The notes under the pieces were generated by a model that was not told the DNA's origin, did not search any database, and saw nothing but the letters and a program-made list of their open reading frames with translations. Positions 16,528-24,451 of a DNA stretch of 64,000 nt are shown here, piece by piece. The stretch spans positions 31,195-95,194 of the forward strand of contig JBILUL010000002.1 in the NCBI GenBank assembly GCA_044371005.1, in the 5' to 3' direction. The position numbers were made by a program, and so were the translations under genes. The first letter of the stretch is position 1. Every line of letters starts with the position of its first letter. Source of the DNA: UBA2402 sp044371005 (GTDB lineage Bacteria; Planctomycetota; Phycisphaerae; Phycisphaerales; UBA1924).

Positions 16528-17373
16528 CTACCACGCGATTCCGCGTGCGGCCAGACTGGCGGCCCAGGCGCTGTAGACGCCAAAGGCTGTAAGCGTACGG
16601 GCATCGCCGGTGTTGGGGGTTGTGGCGCGCAGGTCGATCAGCAGTTCGCTGGGGCAGCGTCGTGTCCGGAACTGCGTGTCGATGAGTGACTGGGGGGCAT
16701 CAGTTGCCAGGAGCGTGGTCAATGCATCGAGGTTCTCGGCATCGCTGTAGCGCTTCGGGCCTCCCAGATCCGTGAAGTGAAACCGAGCGGCGTTGCAGCG
16801 GATGGCGGTGTCGTCGGAGAGGTGGATGTCCAGGATTTCGCTGTACACGGCGGTTCGCCGTGCTCCGGCACCGCCACCTTCAAGATCGGCGTGCCATCCT
16901 TCATCATCAATGCCGCCGTAATAGCCGCCGCCCAGCGACTGTTCCTGAGCTTGCACCTTGGTCTGCTGGGGGCGGCCCCGGACCAGCAGGCGGATGTCGG
17001 AACCCAGCAGGCCCATGGCTTCGTGCGGGGGCCAGCATTCAACCATGAACATCGGCCGCGGCGCGCCCAATGCTGGCGCAATGCGCTTGGCCGGGCGAGT
17101 CGCGATTCGAGATTCAACTTCGGCCAGACTGACCCAGAATGATGCGAAACCGAGCTTTTCAAGATTCGAGACGGCGATGGGCGCCTGGTGGATCTCGACC
17201 CGCCGCACGATGGCGGGCAGCGGTCGACTGAGAAGATTCGATGCGGTCACGGCGTCAACCGAACAGGCCCGCACGAGTTTGGCTGCAATAGCTCCAGCAT
17301 CGCCCGCGGATGGCAACGCGGCGAGCACGACGTACGCCCGGTCGGTTGTCGCAGGTTTGACGGCAGGTGGCAT
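16528..17373 (-). CDS. Hypothetical protein
   Basis: No family recognised. From the internal methionine MPPAVKPAT the protein has 281 aa, with no signal peptide. The N-terminal part includes alternating segments such as YVVLAALPSAGDAGAIAAKLV and VSNLEKLGFASFWVSL. The C-terminal half (GWHADLEG, EILDIHLSDDTAIRCNAARFHFTDLG, FRTRRCPSELLIDL) looks like a compact alpha/beta domain. It diverges from aat, with about 100 bp between the starts, and lies upstream of the PH-domain gene. The 17508 start is possible but adds only a low-complexity basic leader. Confidence 0.6.
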   Translation of the reverse strand: MPPAVKPATTDRAYVVLAALPSAGDAGAIAAKLVRACSVDAVTASNLLSRPLPAIVRRVEIHQAPIAVSNLEKLGFASFWVSLAEVESRIATRPAKRIAPALGAPRPMFMVECWPPHEAMGLLGSDIRLLVRGRPQQTKVQAQEQSLGGGYYGGIDDEGWHADLEGGGAGARRTAVYSEILDIHLSDDTAIRCNAARFHFTDLGGPKRYSDAENLDALTTLLATDAPQSLIDTQFRTRRCPSELLIDLRATTPNTGDARTLTAFGVYSAWAASLAARGIAW

Positions 17374-17477
17374 CGATGACAAGGTAGGGCTCTGACGAGG
17401 CGGGCGGTGGAGGCCAACGATGGAACGTGCTTCCCGAAGCCGAGCCCCCAGCGCCACTGTCCCGCCATGATCGCGCC

Positions 17478-18122
17478 ATGGCCCGACGCGGCATGGAGCT
17501 CTACGCATCTGGCTGGTTTCCGATGGCCGACGAGGATGGAATGGTGCAATGGGTCCAGCCGCATCGCCGCGCTCTGGTGCCGCTCGATGACCGCTTTCAC
17601 GTCAGTCGTTCGCTGACGAGGACCCTGAGAAAGGCACCCTTTGTCGTGTCGACAGACCTGGCCTTTGACAGGGTCATTCGTCACTGTGCCAGCGCCCCAA
17701 GAGCAGAGGGGGGAACGTGGCTGGTCGACGAGATCATCGAGCTTTTTGGCCTTTTCCATCGGGCTGGGTGGGCGCACAGCATCGAAGTCTGGCGCGTGCA
17801 GCAAGACGGCCAGATGGACCTGGTGGGCGGAGTCTACGGACTGGCGGTCGGGCGAGTCTTTTGCGCCGAATCCATGTTCTGCCTGCCCGACCGCGGCGGG
17901 ACCGATGCGAGCAAGGTGGCCCTGGTCGCCTTGAGGCAGCTGGTCAAGGACCTTGGGTTCTCTGTCCTTGATGCCCAGATCCTCAACCCCCATACGAGCC
18001 AGTTCGGCACGTACGAAGTTGACCGCGATGCCTACCTCGAGACGCTTCACAGCGACTCGCAGGCCAAGGCGACGCCGTGGCCGCCGCCTGGCACGCTCCC
18101 TGACATCCTTGCCGCGAAATGA
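17478..18122 (+). CDS. aat: Leucyl/phenylalanyl-tRNA-protein transferase
   Basis: Adds Leu or Phe from aminoacyl-tRNA to proteins with N-terminal Lys or Arg, tagging them for ClpAP (N-end rule). The family core is clear: GTWLVDEIIELFGLFHRAG, WAHSIEVW, GVYGLAVGRVFCAESMF, DASKVALVAL and the terminal NPHTSQFGTYEVDRDAYL. Compared with E. coli Aat, the N-terminal domain before the GWFPM segment is short. The start is uncertain: ATG 17478 is used, with GTG 17427 and ATG 17493 also possible. About 214 aa. Confidence 0.85.
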   Translation: MARRGMELYASGWFPMADEDGMVQWVQPHRRALVPLDDRFHVSRSLTRTLRKAPFVVSTDLAFDRVIRHCASAPRAEGGTWLVDEIIELFGLFHRAGWAHSIEVWRVQQDGQMDLVGGVYGLAVGRVFCAESMFCLPDRGGTDASKVALVALRQLVKDLGFSVLDAQILNPHTSQFGTYEVDRDAYLETLHSDSQAKATPWPPPGTLPDILAAK

Positions 18123-18263
18123 CGGCACTGCCGCCATCGGATGGACTATCCTTCCCAGGTGTTTCCCGGACTTGGATACTCGTCCGCCATCCGGGCCACT
18201 CAGCCGCCACTGCGGTTCTCGCAGGTCGCGGCGTTGGATGCAACTCATCTGTCGGAGGCTTCC

Positions 18264-19202
18264 ATGAACCTGCGCCGTGCATTCACGCTCATCGAACTTC
18301 TTGTTGTCATCGCCATCATCGCGGTGCTTGTAGGTCTTCTGCTTCCAGCGCTGGGCAAGTCCCGCGGCGAAGCTCGGCGGGCCGTGAGCCGCGCCAACCT
18401 GCGCAGCAACGCCCAGTACATGGCCGCGTACGCCGTCGATTGGAAGGACTCGTTCGTCAATCCCTTCGGAACGGGGACCGACAACATTTCGCAGCCCTGG
18501 GTCTGGGCGCAGCGTCCGCCGGCGGGCACTGCCTTCGGCACCTATGGGTGGGCCTATGGCCCTCCGTACAGCAACAGTGGCTCGGAGTCGTACGGCTATC
18601 ACTGGCTGGCACACACGCTCTTCCAGGATTCCGACATCACCTCGCGAGCCAAATCGAACGTTGCGCCCGACGACGTGGACCTTCAGTTGTGGTTCAAGGA
18701 AAACAACGACGCCAATGCTCAGAACAATCTCGAGTGGATCTTCCCCAGTTCTTACTGGTATCCGCCGGTCTTCTGGCAGGATCCCAAGCGGTTCGCCCCG
18801 GCGTACCGGCTCACGCCCTCTCAGGGAGCACGCTGGTTCTTCCGCAGGAACCTCATCTCAGACACGCTGATTCCCTCTTCCAAGGTCATGCTCTTTGAGG
18901 CCAAGGACTTCACGAACAAGAGCAAGCCCATGTGGAATACCTCGGCAGCCAAGCCCCAGGTGGCGCTGGTTGACGGGAGTGCACGCACGGTGGCCATCGC
19001 CGACATCATCATCGACACGGCTCTTCCAGCTGAACGCGATACGACCCAGCTCCTGTACCCTTCGGGTCGCTGGGAGCCAGGTGAAGGTGAAATGGGAAGT
19101 GCGTACCTCCAGTTCGGACTTCCTCGGTTCCGATGGACGTATGGCGGTCCTGCCTTCTTCTGGGCAACGCGTGATGGCATTCGCGGGAGGGACCTGCGAT
19201 GA
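18264..19202 (+). CDS. Type II secretion/type IV pilin-like pseudopilin (N-methylation domain protein)
   Basis: The N-terminus is a prepilin signal, MNLRRAFTLIELLVV, with a continuous hydrophobic helix to about residue 30. The residue before the cleavage phenylalanine is Ala, not the usual Gly; this RRAFTLIELL form is common in planctomycete pseudopilins. The rest is a globular extracytoplasmic domain with many Trp and Tyr residues and a C-terminal LVDGSARTV block like the DG motif of planctomycete pseudopilins. ATG 18264 is preceded by GGAGG at 18254-18258, which fixes the start. 312 aa. The stop overlaps the next gene (ATGA). It is likely processed by the prepilin peptidase at 11684-13042. 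Confidence 0.88.
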   Translation: MNLRRAFTLIELLVVIAIIAVLVGLLLPALGKSRGEARRAVSRANLRSNAQYMAAYAVDWKDSFVNPFGTGTDNISQPWVWAQRPPAGTAFGTYGWAYGPPYSNSGSESYGYHWLAHTLFQDSDITSRAKSNVAPDDVDLQLWFKENNDANAQNNLEWIFPSSYWYPPVFWQDPKRFAPAYRLTPSQGARWFFRRNLISDTLIPSSKVMLFEAKDFTNKSKPMWNTSAAKPQVALVDGSARTVAIADIIIDTALPAERDTTQLLYPSGRWEPGEGEMGSAYLQFGLPRFRWTYGGPAFFWATRDGIRGRDLR

Positions 19203-19453
19203 GCCAATCCGCTTCGAGAAACAAACTGCTGACTCTTGCTGTCCTTGTCGTAGGGCTGGGCGTGGTCGGTGGCGGTATCTGGTATGTCAGTACCGGCTCC
19301 GGGCAGCCAAGCAAGAAGGAGGCGGATGCCGCGGCACGTGAGGCCAAGCTCCTTCAGCAATCGCTGAAGGATGCGCCGCCCCCGCCGCTGGCAGACATCC
19401 CCGTGCCTGATGAACCCGTGAAGGGTCGCGGTCCGATGGTCAAGCCCAAATAA
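19199..19453 (+). CDS. Small single-pass membrane protein coupled to the pseudopilin
   Basis: 84 aa. A basic N-terminus is followed by a transmembrane helix (LLTLAVLVVGLGVVGGGIWYV, about residues 10-30). A short charged helix (KKEADAAAREAKLLQQSL) and a proline-rich tail (PPPPLADIPVPDEPVKG) follow. The 4-bp ATGA overlap with the pseudopilin gene indicates translational coupling. A role beside the pseudopilin is inferred from position only. Confidence 0.65.
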   Translation: MSQSASRNKLLTLAVLVVGLGVVGGGIWYVSTGSGQPSKKEADAAAREAKLLQQSLKDAPPPPLADIPVPDEPVKGRGPMVKPK

Positions 19454-19589
19454 CTGATCACCCCGGTAACTTGCTGCAGCGGTGCAACCACGGCCCGACG
19501 ATTCCCAACCAGTGGTTGGATCGTCACTCCCGCGAGGTGGCTCTGCCGCACGGCAGGCCCACGAACGCGTACTGCCGGGGAATCGGGCC

Positions 19590-20324
19590 ATGCTGCAAGT
19601 CCTGTCGCTGATGTCCAAGATTGTCTTTGCCCCCATCTGGATTCTCTGGAAGGGCTACAACGTTCTGTGGTGGGCGTTCGAAGGTTTTGGCCGTCGCGAT
19701 GTGCCCATTGAAGATCCCAGTGCGCCCGAACGCGGTGCTGCATTCGAGATCACGGATTCTCGCCCGGCTGAACTGGCCTTGACGCCTCCAATCGGGCTGC
19801 TCAAGGGTGGCTTTGCTGGCACGTTGGTCCTGAGCGCTGGTGCTGGGATCGCGTCCGGTGCATTGGCCTCGTCGCAGACCCTCTCACCTACGCACGCCTG
19901 GCTGGTCTGGGGTTGGGCCTCAGTCATCGCAAGCCTGGTCAGCATCTTCGCGGTTCGAAAGGTGGCTCTGGAGCGGGCGCGTCGCAAGACGATGCGCGAT
20001 CGAATCCGTGCCGCGGTGAATCGTGCGGGCCGGGGAGCGGCCAGCGTCGCAGCCGCGGGGTACGCCGCGGCGAGGCACGCGGCGGGCGTTGAGACATCGG
20101 CCCCAACGACTCCGGTTGATCCCTCATCTCGAGCCTCAACCAGGATGAACGCTCGCGAACGTGCCGCGTGGGCGGGCACGATGGTTGGCAAGGGGGCATC
20201 CGCTGCCGGGCAATGCACCGCCGTTGGCTGCAAGGCCGCCTGGGCAGGCATCCGGCATGCCGCGGCGACGTACAAGGCCATGCGCACACCAGCACCGTCG
20301 CCCACCCCGGCCACGGGTGTCTGA
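19590..20324 (+). CDS. Hypothetical membrane protein with Ala-rich amphipathic tail
   Basis: No family recognised. From MLQVLSLMSK it has 244 aa. The N-terminus has a short aromatic segment (FAPIWILWKGYNVLWWAFEGFGRRD). Two hydrophobic stretches follow near residues 70-115 (GGFAGTLVLSAGAGIASGAL and AWLVWGWASVIASLVSIFAV). The C-terminal half is Ala/Arg-rich, with repeated AAxxAGRGAAS-like helices. An earlier in-frame start at 19482 exists but adds only a low-complexity leader. It ends 37 bp before kdsA. Confidence 0.55.
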   Translation: MLQVLSLMSKIVFAPIWILWKGYNVLWWAFEGFGRRDVPIEDPSAPERGAAFEITDSRPAELALTPPIGLLKGGFAGTLVLSAGAGIASGALASSQTLSPTHAWLVWGWASVIASLVSIFAVRKVALERARRKTMRDRIRAAVNRAGRGAASVAAAGYAAARHAAGVETSAPTTPVDPSSRASTRMNARERAAWAGTMVGKGASAAGQCTAVGCKAAWAGIRHAAATYKAMRTPAPSPTPATGV

Positions 20325-20361
20325 TCATCCACATCCGACCGGTGCCCGCATACGCTCGACC

Positions 20362-21207
20362 ATGGAGCGAATCTGTCGTGTTGGCAATGTGACCATTGGT
20401 GGCAACAACCCCCTTGCAGTGATCGCGGGGCCGTGCGTTCTCGAGTCGTTTGAGCTGGGGCTTGAGATCGGGCAGCGCGTCCAGGCCATCTGTCAGGACC
20501 TTGGACTTCGCTACATCTTCAAGGCGTCCTTCGACAAGGCGAATCGTTCGAGCATCCGTTCGGCCCGTGGCCCTGGCCTCGAGCGGGGCCTCGAGTGGTT
20601 CGCTCGCATCAAGGAGCGTCTTGGCGTTCCCGCCACCACCGATATTCACGAGCCCGATCAGGCCGAGCCAGTCTCGAAGGTCATTGAACTGCTTCAGATT
20701 CCTGCGTTTCTCTGTCGCCAGACCGATCTGCTCTGTGCGGCGGGGCAAGCCGCGGCGGCGAGTGGTTCAGGCGTGAATGTCAAGAAGGGCCAGTTCATGT
20801 CGCCCATCGAGATGAACGGCGCCGTGCGCAAACTCGCAGAGGCAGGCTGTACCAACGTCATGCTGACCGAACGGGGAACGTTCTTCGGATATGGTCGCCT
20901 GGTGAATGACTTCCTGGGGCTTGGCGACCTCATCGAGCTTCCCGCGGCGGGCGGTTCGCCTCCTGTGTGCTTTGACTGCACCCACTCCACGCAGTTGCCG
21001 GGGACGGGTGAGACGACTGGCGGGCGGCCTGATCGTGCTCCGCTGCTGGCACGTGCGGCGACCGCCGCGGGTGTGCATGCGCTGTTCATCGAGTGCCACC
21101 CTGACCCATCGAAGGGCATGAGTGATGCCTCGACGATGCTTCGGCTCGACAGCATGCAGGACCTGCTCGGCCGAATTGCCAAGATCCGCTCCGCGTGTGC
21201 AAGCTGA
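20362..21207 (+). CDS. kdsA: 3-deoxy-8-phosphooctulonate synthase (Kdo8P synthase)
   Basis: Condenses phosphoenolpyruvate with arabinose 5-phosphate to Kdo 8-phosphate, the first committed step to the LPS inner-core sugar Kdo. Family motifs: NPLAVIAGPCVLES, YIFKASFDKANRSSIRSARGPGLERGL, TTDIHEPDQAE, IPAFLCRQTDLL, NVKKGQFMSP, CTNVMLTERGTFFGYGRLVNDF and FIECHPDPSKGMSDAS. Cysteine C25 in AGPC, with the later His, Glu and Asp, matches the metal-dependent class (Aquifex type) rather than the E. coli class with Asn. Start 20362 (MERICRVG) suits the family; 281 aa. It supports a Gram-negative-type outer membrane with LPS. Confidence 0.93.
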   Translation: MERICRVGNVTIGGNNPLAVIAGPCVLESFELGLEIGQRVQAICQDLGLRYIFKASFDKANRSSIRSARGPGLERGLEWFARIKERLGVPATTDIHEPDQAEPVSKVIELLQIPAFLCRQTDLLCAAGQAAAASGSGVNVKKGQFMSPIEMNGAVRKLAEAGCTNVMLTERGTFFGYGRLVNDFLGLGDLIELPAAGGSPPVCFDCTHSTQLPGTGETTGGRPDRAPLLARAATAAGVHALFIECHPDPSKGMSDASTMLRLDSMQDLLGRIAKIRSACAS

Positions 21208-21392
21208 GCCCCGCGGCTGCACGCGTTTTGGGGGGCGTCGGTTCTCGACGCCGCGGGTTCTCAGCGACCGGACCTGGACGCCAGCTGCTTAGTCCAATTC
21301 CAGAATGAGTGGGGGAGCGGACCGGAGTGTTGCATGCGAGTGAACTGGGCCCATCCCAGCTATCACCGTGGCTGGCAGTGAGTGCAGTCTGC

Positions 21393-21426
21393 AAAAAGCA
21401 ACACACCGGGTTTGAACCCGGTGTGT
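21393..21426 (-). terminator. Rho-independent terminator of rpmA
   Basis: The 12-bp repeat ACACACCGGGTT (21401-21412) pairs with AACCCGGTGTGT (21415-21426). Read on the minus strand it is followed by a T-run (complement of AAAAAG at 21393-21398). It lies 52 bp after the rpmA stop and may also end kdsA transcripts. Confidence 0.75.
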
Positions 21427-21477
21427 CGATGAAACTCAATTGTGGGGCACTGACAAGAGGTCAGCAACCTTCGATGC

Positions 21478-21756
21478 TCAGTTGGCCTTCATCCATGCCG
21501 GCTGGGGAGCCTTCTCGTCGAGAGGCTTCACATGCACTTCGCGGCCGCGGAACACAACGGTGCCGACGGCGACGGAGAAGAGCGAATCGTCCTTGGCGCG
21601 AAGGACGTTGTACCCGGCCTTGAAGGGGGTGCCGACCTGACGCACGATGATGGCGCCGGGCTTGGCGACTTCACCGCCGTAGAGCTTGATGCCGCGGAAC
21701 TGCGGGTTGGAGTCGCGACCGTTCTTGGTAGAGCCTTGGCCCTTCTTGTGTGCCAT
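21478..21756 (-). CDS. rpmA: 50S ribosomal protein L27
   Basis: Large-subunit ribosomal protein whose N-terminus reaches the peptidyl-transferase centre. MAHKKGQGSTKNGRDSNPQ and GIKLYGGEVAKPGAIIVRQ are diagnostic, followed by PFKAGYNVLRAKDDSLFSV and VVFRGREVHVKPL. 92 aa, normal length. The usual partner rplU (L21) is not upstream; a secreted hypothetical protein is found there instead. The terminator is at 21393-21426. Confidence 0.97.
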   Translation of the reverse strand: MAHKKGQGSTKNGRDSNPQFRGIKLYGGEVAKPGAIIVRQVGTPFKAGYNVLRAKDDSLFSVAVGTVVFRGREVHVKPLDEKAPQPAWMKAN

Positions 21757-21968
21757 GACGAAACATCCTTCTTGAAACTATCGAATCTTGAAACGACCCA
21801 GGCGTTCACGCGCCTTTGGCTTTCCTGACTTCGTGCGAGCAAGTCGCACTGGACAGGGCCGGGATGATAGGCCATCTGCATCGGCCAGAAAAGCACCCAT
21901 CCGTTTGTTCTTTGGCAGGTCAGCAAGCAAAACTGCCGGAACATGGCAGCTTGTTCGGAATCTGTGCG

Positions 21969-22622
21969 TTACCGCATGATCCAACGCTGTTCAACCAACG
22001 GGAAAGGCTTGCCGTGCAGGTCGCGCAGTTCGCCAGGGGACTGATAACGCAGCATCAGGGACTTGCGGACTGTCACGCTGGTTTCCTTGCCGGTCTTGGG
22101 GTCCTTGACCGGGACGCTCCGCATTTCACCACTGAAGCCCGCGGCGTGGATCGTCACTTCGGCGATGTGCATGCCGTCTGCCGGCCAGATCACAACGCCT
22201 TCCTTGGCATTCTCTTCGCCCTGAAGCAGCATGCCCACGATGCTGATCTGGTCCTGGATTTCCTTGTCCTCAAGGTCAGCGACGATCTGGCGCGTGACTT
22301 CTGCGGGGACATCGCGGCCCGAACGGCGGACATCGCCGTTGTCGGTGGCCAGGTCGAATGAAGGAGCAAAGAGCAAGTCGCCCGAGCTGGTGTTCGTCAC
22401 CTTGTAGGTGAAGAAGTAGTAGCTGCGGGGACCCGTCGAGGGGAGGTCGATGGAGACGATCCGCAAGGGGCCCGGTTCGATGGCAAGCTGCCAACGCCGC
22501 GGCACGGGATCGGGCTCGGGCGCCATGCCCGGCATGCACAGCAGAGCGGCCATTGCCATCAACGCGGCAAAAACAGGGGCCGCGAAGGCACGGAAGGTGG
22601 TCATCGGCGCGTTGGTCGGCAT
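21969..22622 (-). CDS. Exported hypothetical protein
   Basis: No family recognised. The N-terminus is a signal peptide (FRAFAAPVFAALMAMAALLCM) and the mature part is beta-rich: WQLAIEPGPLRIVSIDLPSTGPRSYYFFTYKV, TNTSSGDLLFAPSFDLATDNGD, and EGVVIWPADGMHIAEVTIHAAGFSG. It reads like a periplasmic immunoglobulin-like domain. The start is uncertain: 22622 (MPTNAP) or 22604 (MTTFRAF). About 217 aa. It is upstream of rpmA in the same direction (212-bp gap), but no functional link is evident. Confidence 0.65.
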   Translation of the reverse strand: MPTNAPMTTFRAFAAPVFAALMAMAALLCMPGMAPEPDPVPRRWQLAIEPGPLRIVSIDLPSTGPRSYYFFTYKVTNTSSGDLLFAPSFDLATDNGDVRRSGRDVPAEVTRQIVADLEDKEIQDQISIVGMLLQGEENAKEGVVIWPADGMHIAEVTIHAAGFSGEMRSVPVKDPKTGKETSVTVRKSLMLRYQSPGELRDLHGKPFPLVEQRWIMR

Positions 22623-22830
22623 GAATGGTGCACTCACAGAAGGCCAGAACGGGGGGCAAAGAACCAGAACGGGGTGTCGCTGAAGTCTTCGTCCGAACGG
22701 ATCGCGACAATTGAATCTCCAGTGTACTACCCTCGCGGCGCGGGTCAATGCTCCCTTACGGTACAACTGCGTGAAACCATCGGTTCCATCCGGCCCTACC
22801 GAATCCCCATCAGGAGGGGGAAGCGATCGC

Positions 22831-23823
22831 ATGCCCCGGCCCAAGGTGGTCAGGATCACCGCCGATCTGCAACTCGCCGCGGCGTGCCGGATCGTCTCCC
22901 AGACCAACCCCGACATTGAACACGCCGCCCGCAGGCTCGTGACCGCCTCTGGCAAGCATGGCATTGATCTCACGCTTGCCTGGGCCACCGTTGAGCCAGG
23001 AAGCGTTCGACCGCTGCGCCGCAAAGTCCGACAGGCCTGTCTGGCTGTGCTGGGAGCGGGTCGGACCGCGATGATGTTCCTGAGTGAACCGCCACCGGAG
23101 GGGGATCCCGGGGGGGCCGCTCAGGCACTGGCAGAGCGTGCCGCGTGCATCGACGCGGCATGCGTGTATCTGGCCTCCCAGCGGCCCCAGGCGGTCCGCA
23201 TCGCACAGGCACTGCCCGAGCCTGAGCATGGCTGGTCTGAGCGTGCGTACGTGCTGGCGGGCTTCCAGAGCGTGGGGAAGCTCACGTACTTGCGTCGGCC
23301 TGCTGGCGAGTTGCCTGCTGAGGTGCCGCTGCCGGGAGATGTTCCGGGCCTCCGCGTTGAGTCGTTCGATCAGGCTCGTGACCGTGTCGGGGTTGACCGG
23401 GTCAATGGGTTGTTCTGCGCGGCTCTGGATGCGTCGTACATCGAGACGCTGGATTGTCCGGAGCTGTGCGGTCTGCGGGCTACGGCGGATGTTCTTGAAT
23501 CGCACCGGGCCACGGGACAGTTCGACCCCAATCTTTGGTGGGTGGTGAGTGTCGGAGACACCGCCGCTGGGTGTCTGCTGCTCAACCCGTGTGTCGAGAA
23601 CAAGACGATCGAACTGGTGTATGTGGGTTTGGGCAAACTGGCAAGGGGCCGCGGGCTCGGACGGGCGTTGCTGACGCACGGTCTGCGTGTTGCGCTTCAA
23701 TCTCGCGCGGGCTATGAAGTCGCGTGCGCTGTGGATGACCGCAACGTTCCCGCACGCAAGCTCTATGATCGCATGGGGTTCCGTGAATCGGCGCATCGTG
23801 GAGCGTTTGTCCGACCACTCTGA
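22831..23823 (+). CDS. GNAT-family N-acetyltransferase
   Basis: The C-terminal third has the GNAT acetyl-CoA fold: LWWVVSVGDTAAGCLLLNPC, IELVYVGLGKLARGRGLGRALLTHGL (the R/Q-x-x-G-x-G/A pyrophosphate loop is RGRGLG) and VDDRNVPARKLYDRMGF. The N-terminal ~180 residues look like a second, degenerate GNAT-like half (SERAYVLAGFQSVGKLTYLRRPA). ATG 22831 is preceded by AGGAGGGGG at 22812-22820, fixing the start. 330 aa. Substrate unknown. It ends just before the putative origin region. Confidence 0.82.
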   Translation: MPRPKVVRITADLQLAAACRIVSQTNPDIEHAARRLVTASGKHGIDLTLAWATVEPGSVRPLRRKVRQACLAVLGAGRTAMMFLSEPPPEGDPGGAAQALAERAACIDAACVYLASQRPQAVRIAQALPEPEHGWSERAYVLAGFQSVGKLTYLRRPAGELPAEVPLPGDVPGLRVESFDQARDRVGVDRVNGLFCAALDASYIETLDCPELCGLRATADVLESHRATGQFDPNLWWVVSVGDTAAGCLLLNPCVENKTIELVYVGLGKLARGRGLGRALLTHGLRVALQSRAGYEVACAVDDRNVPARKLYDRMGFRESAHRGAFVRPL

Positions 23824-24451
23824 CGGCGGGCTTGCGACGGGATATGCACATGCTTATCCACACTCGCCGGGCAATCGTGGACAAGTATTTTTTGAGGTGC
23901 AGCAAAGCCAGCAAAACACGTGATGTCCGTGCGGTGTGGACAGAGCGAGAGGATGATTTGAGCTTGCTCTCCTCCGGTCGATGACTTACCTTCTGCGTGT
24001 ACTGCTCGGCGACGCTTGTGAACTCGCCGCCCGGGACATTGGGCCATCGCCATCTGCGACGGTTTCGGTTGTCCGGGGCGATCAGTTCAGCACGCGTCGC
24101 CGGTGCAGCTCGCACGTGTGTTCATCCGTGCGGGTTTGGCGTTCCTGGTGCTCCGCAGGCCAGGGGCGGTTGGTGAACAGGTCATGGATTTGACCGACGG
24201 GCTTGGACGTGCATGATGGTGGTCGTGCCGCGGACGCGGCGGGCCGCCTGTGGGCTGGAACAACCAGTCAACTCATGGCCTCTGGCAGACAATCACACCA
24301 GTGATTGCTGGTGGTGGTATTCGCGCGGCCCGCGTGAAGGACTCGTACGACAACCCATTTCCGCGTGTGCCTTGCCGCTTCATCTCTCCGAGAGCGTTGA
24401 GGATAGCGGTGGTGGCGCGGCTGTTCGTGCAACACTTGAGAGGTCCTCCTC
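23824..24451. other. Candidate replication origin region (oriC) upstream of dnaA
   Basis: 628 bp without a credible gene, directly before dnaA. A perfect 9-mer DnaA box, TTATCCACA, is at 23854-23862. Two divergent box-like sites follow: CGTGGACAA at 23876-23884 and TGTGGACAG at 23935-23943, both close to the reverse complement with two mismatches each. A short AT-rich stretch (AAGTATTTTTTGA) lies between, at about 23883-23895. A small hairpin, CAATCAC/GTGATTG, is at 24290-24307. The sites may equally serve dnaA autoregulation. Confidence 0.5.
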
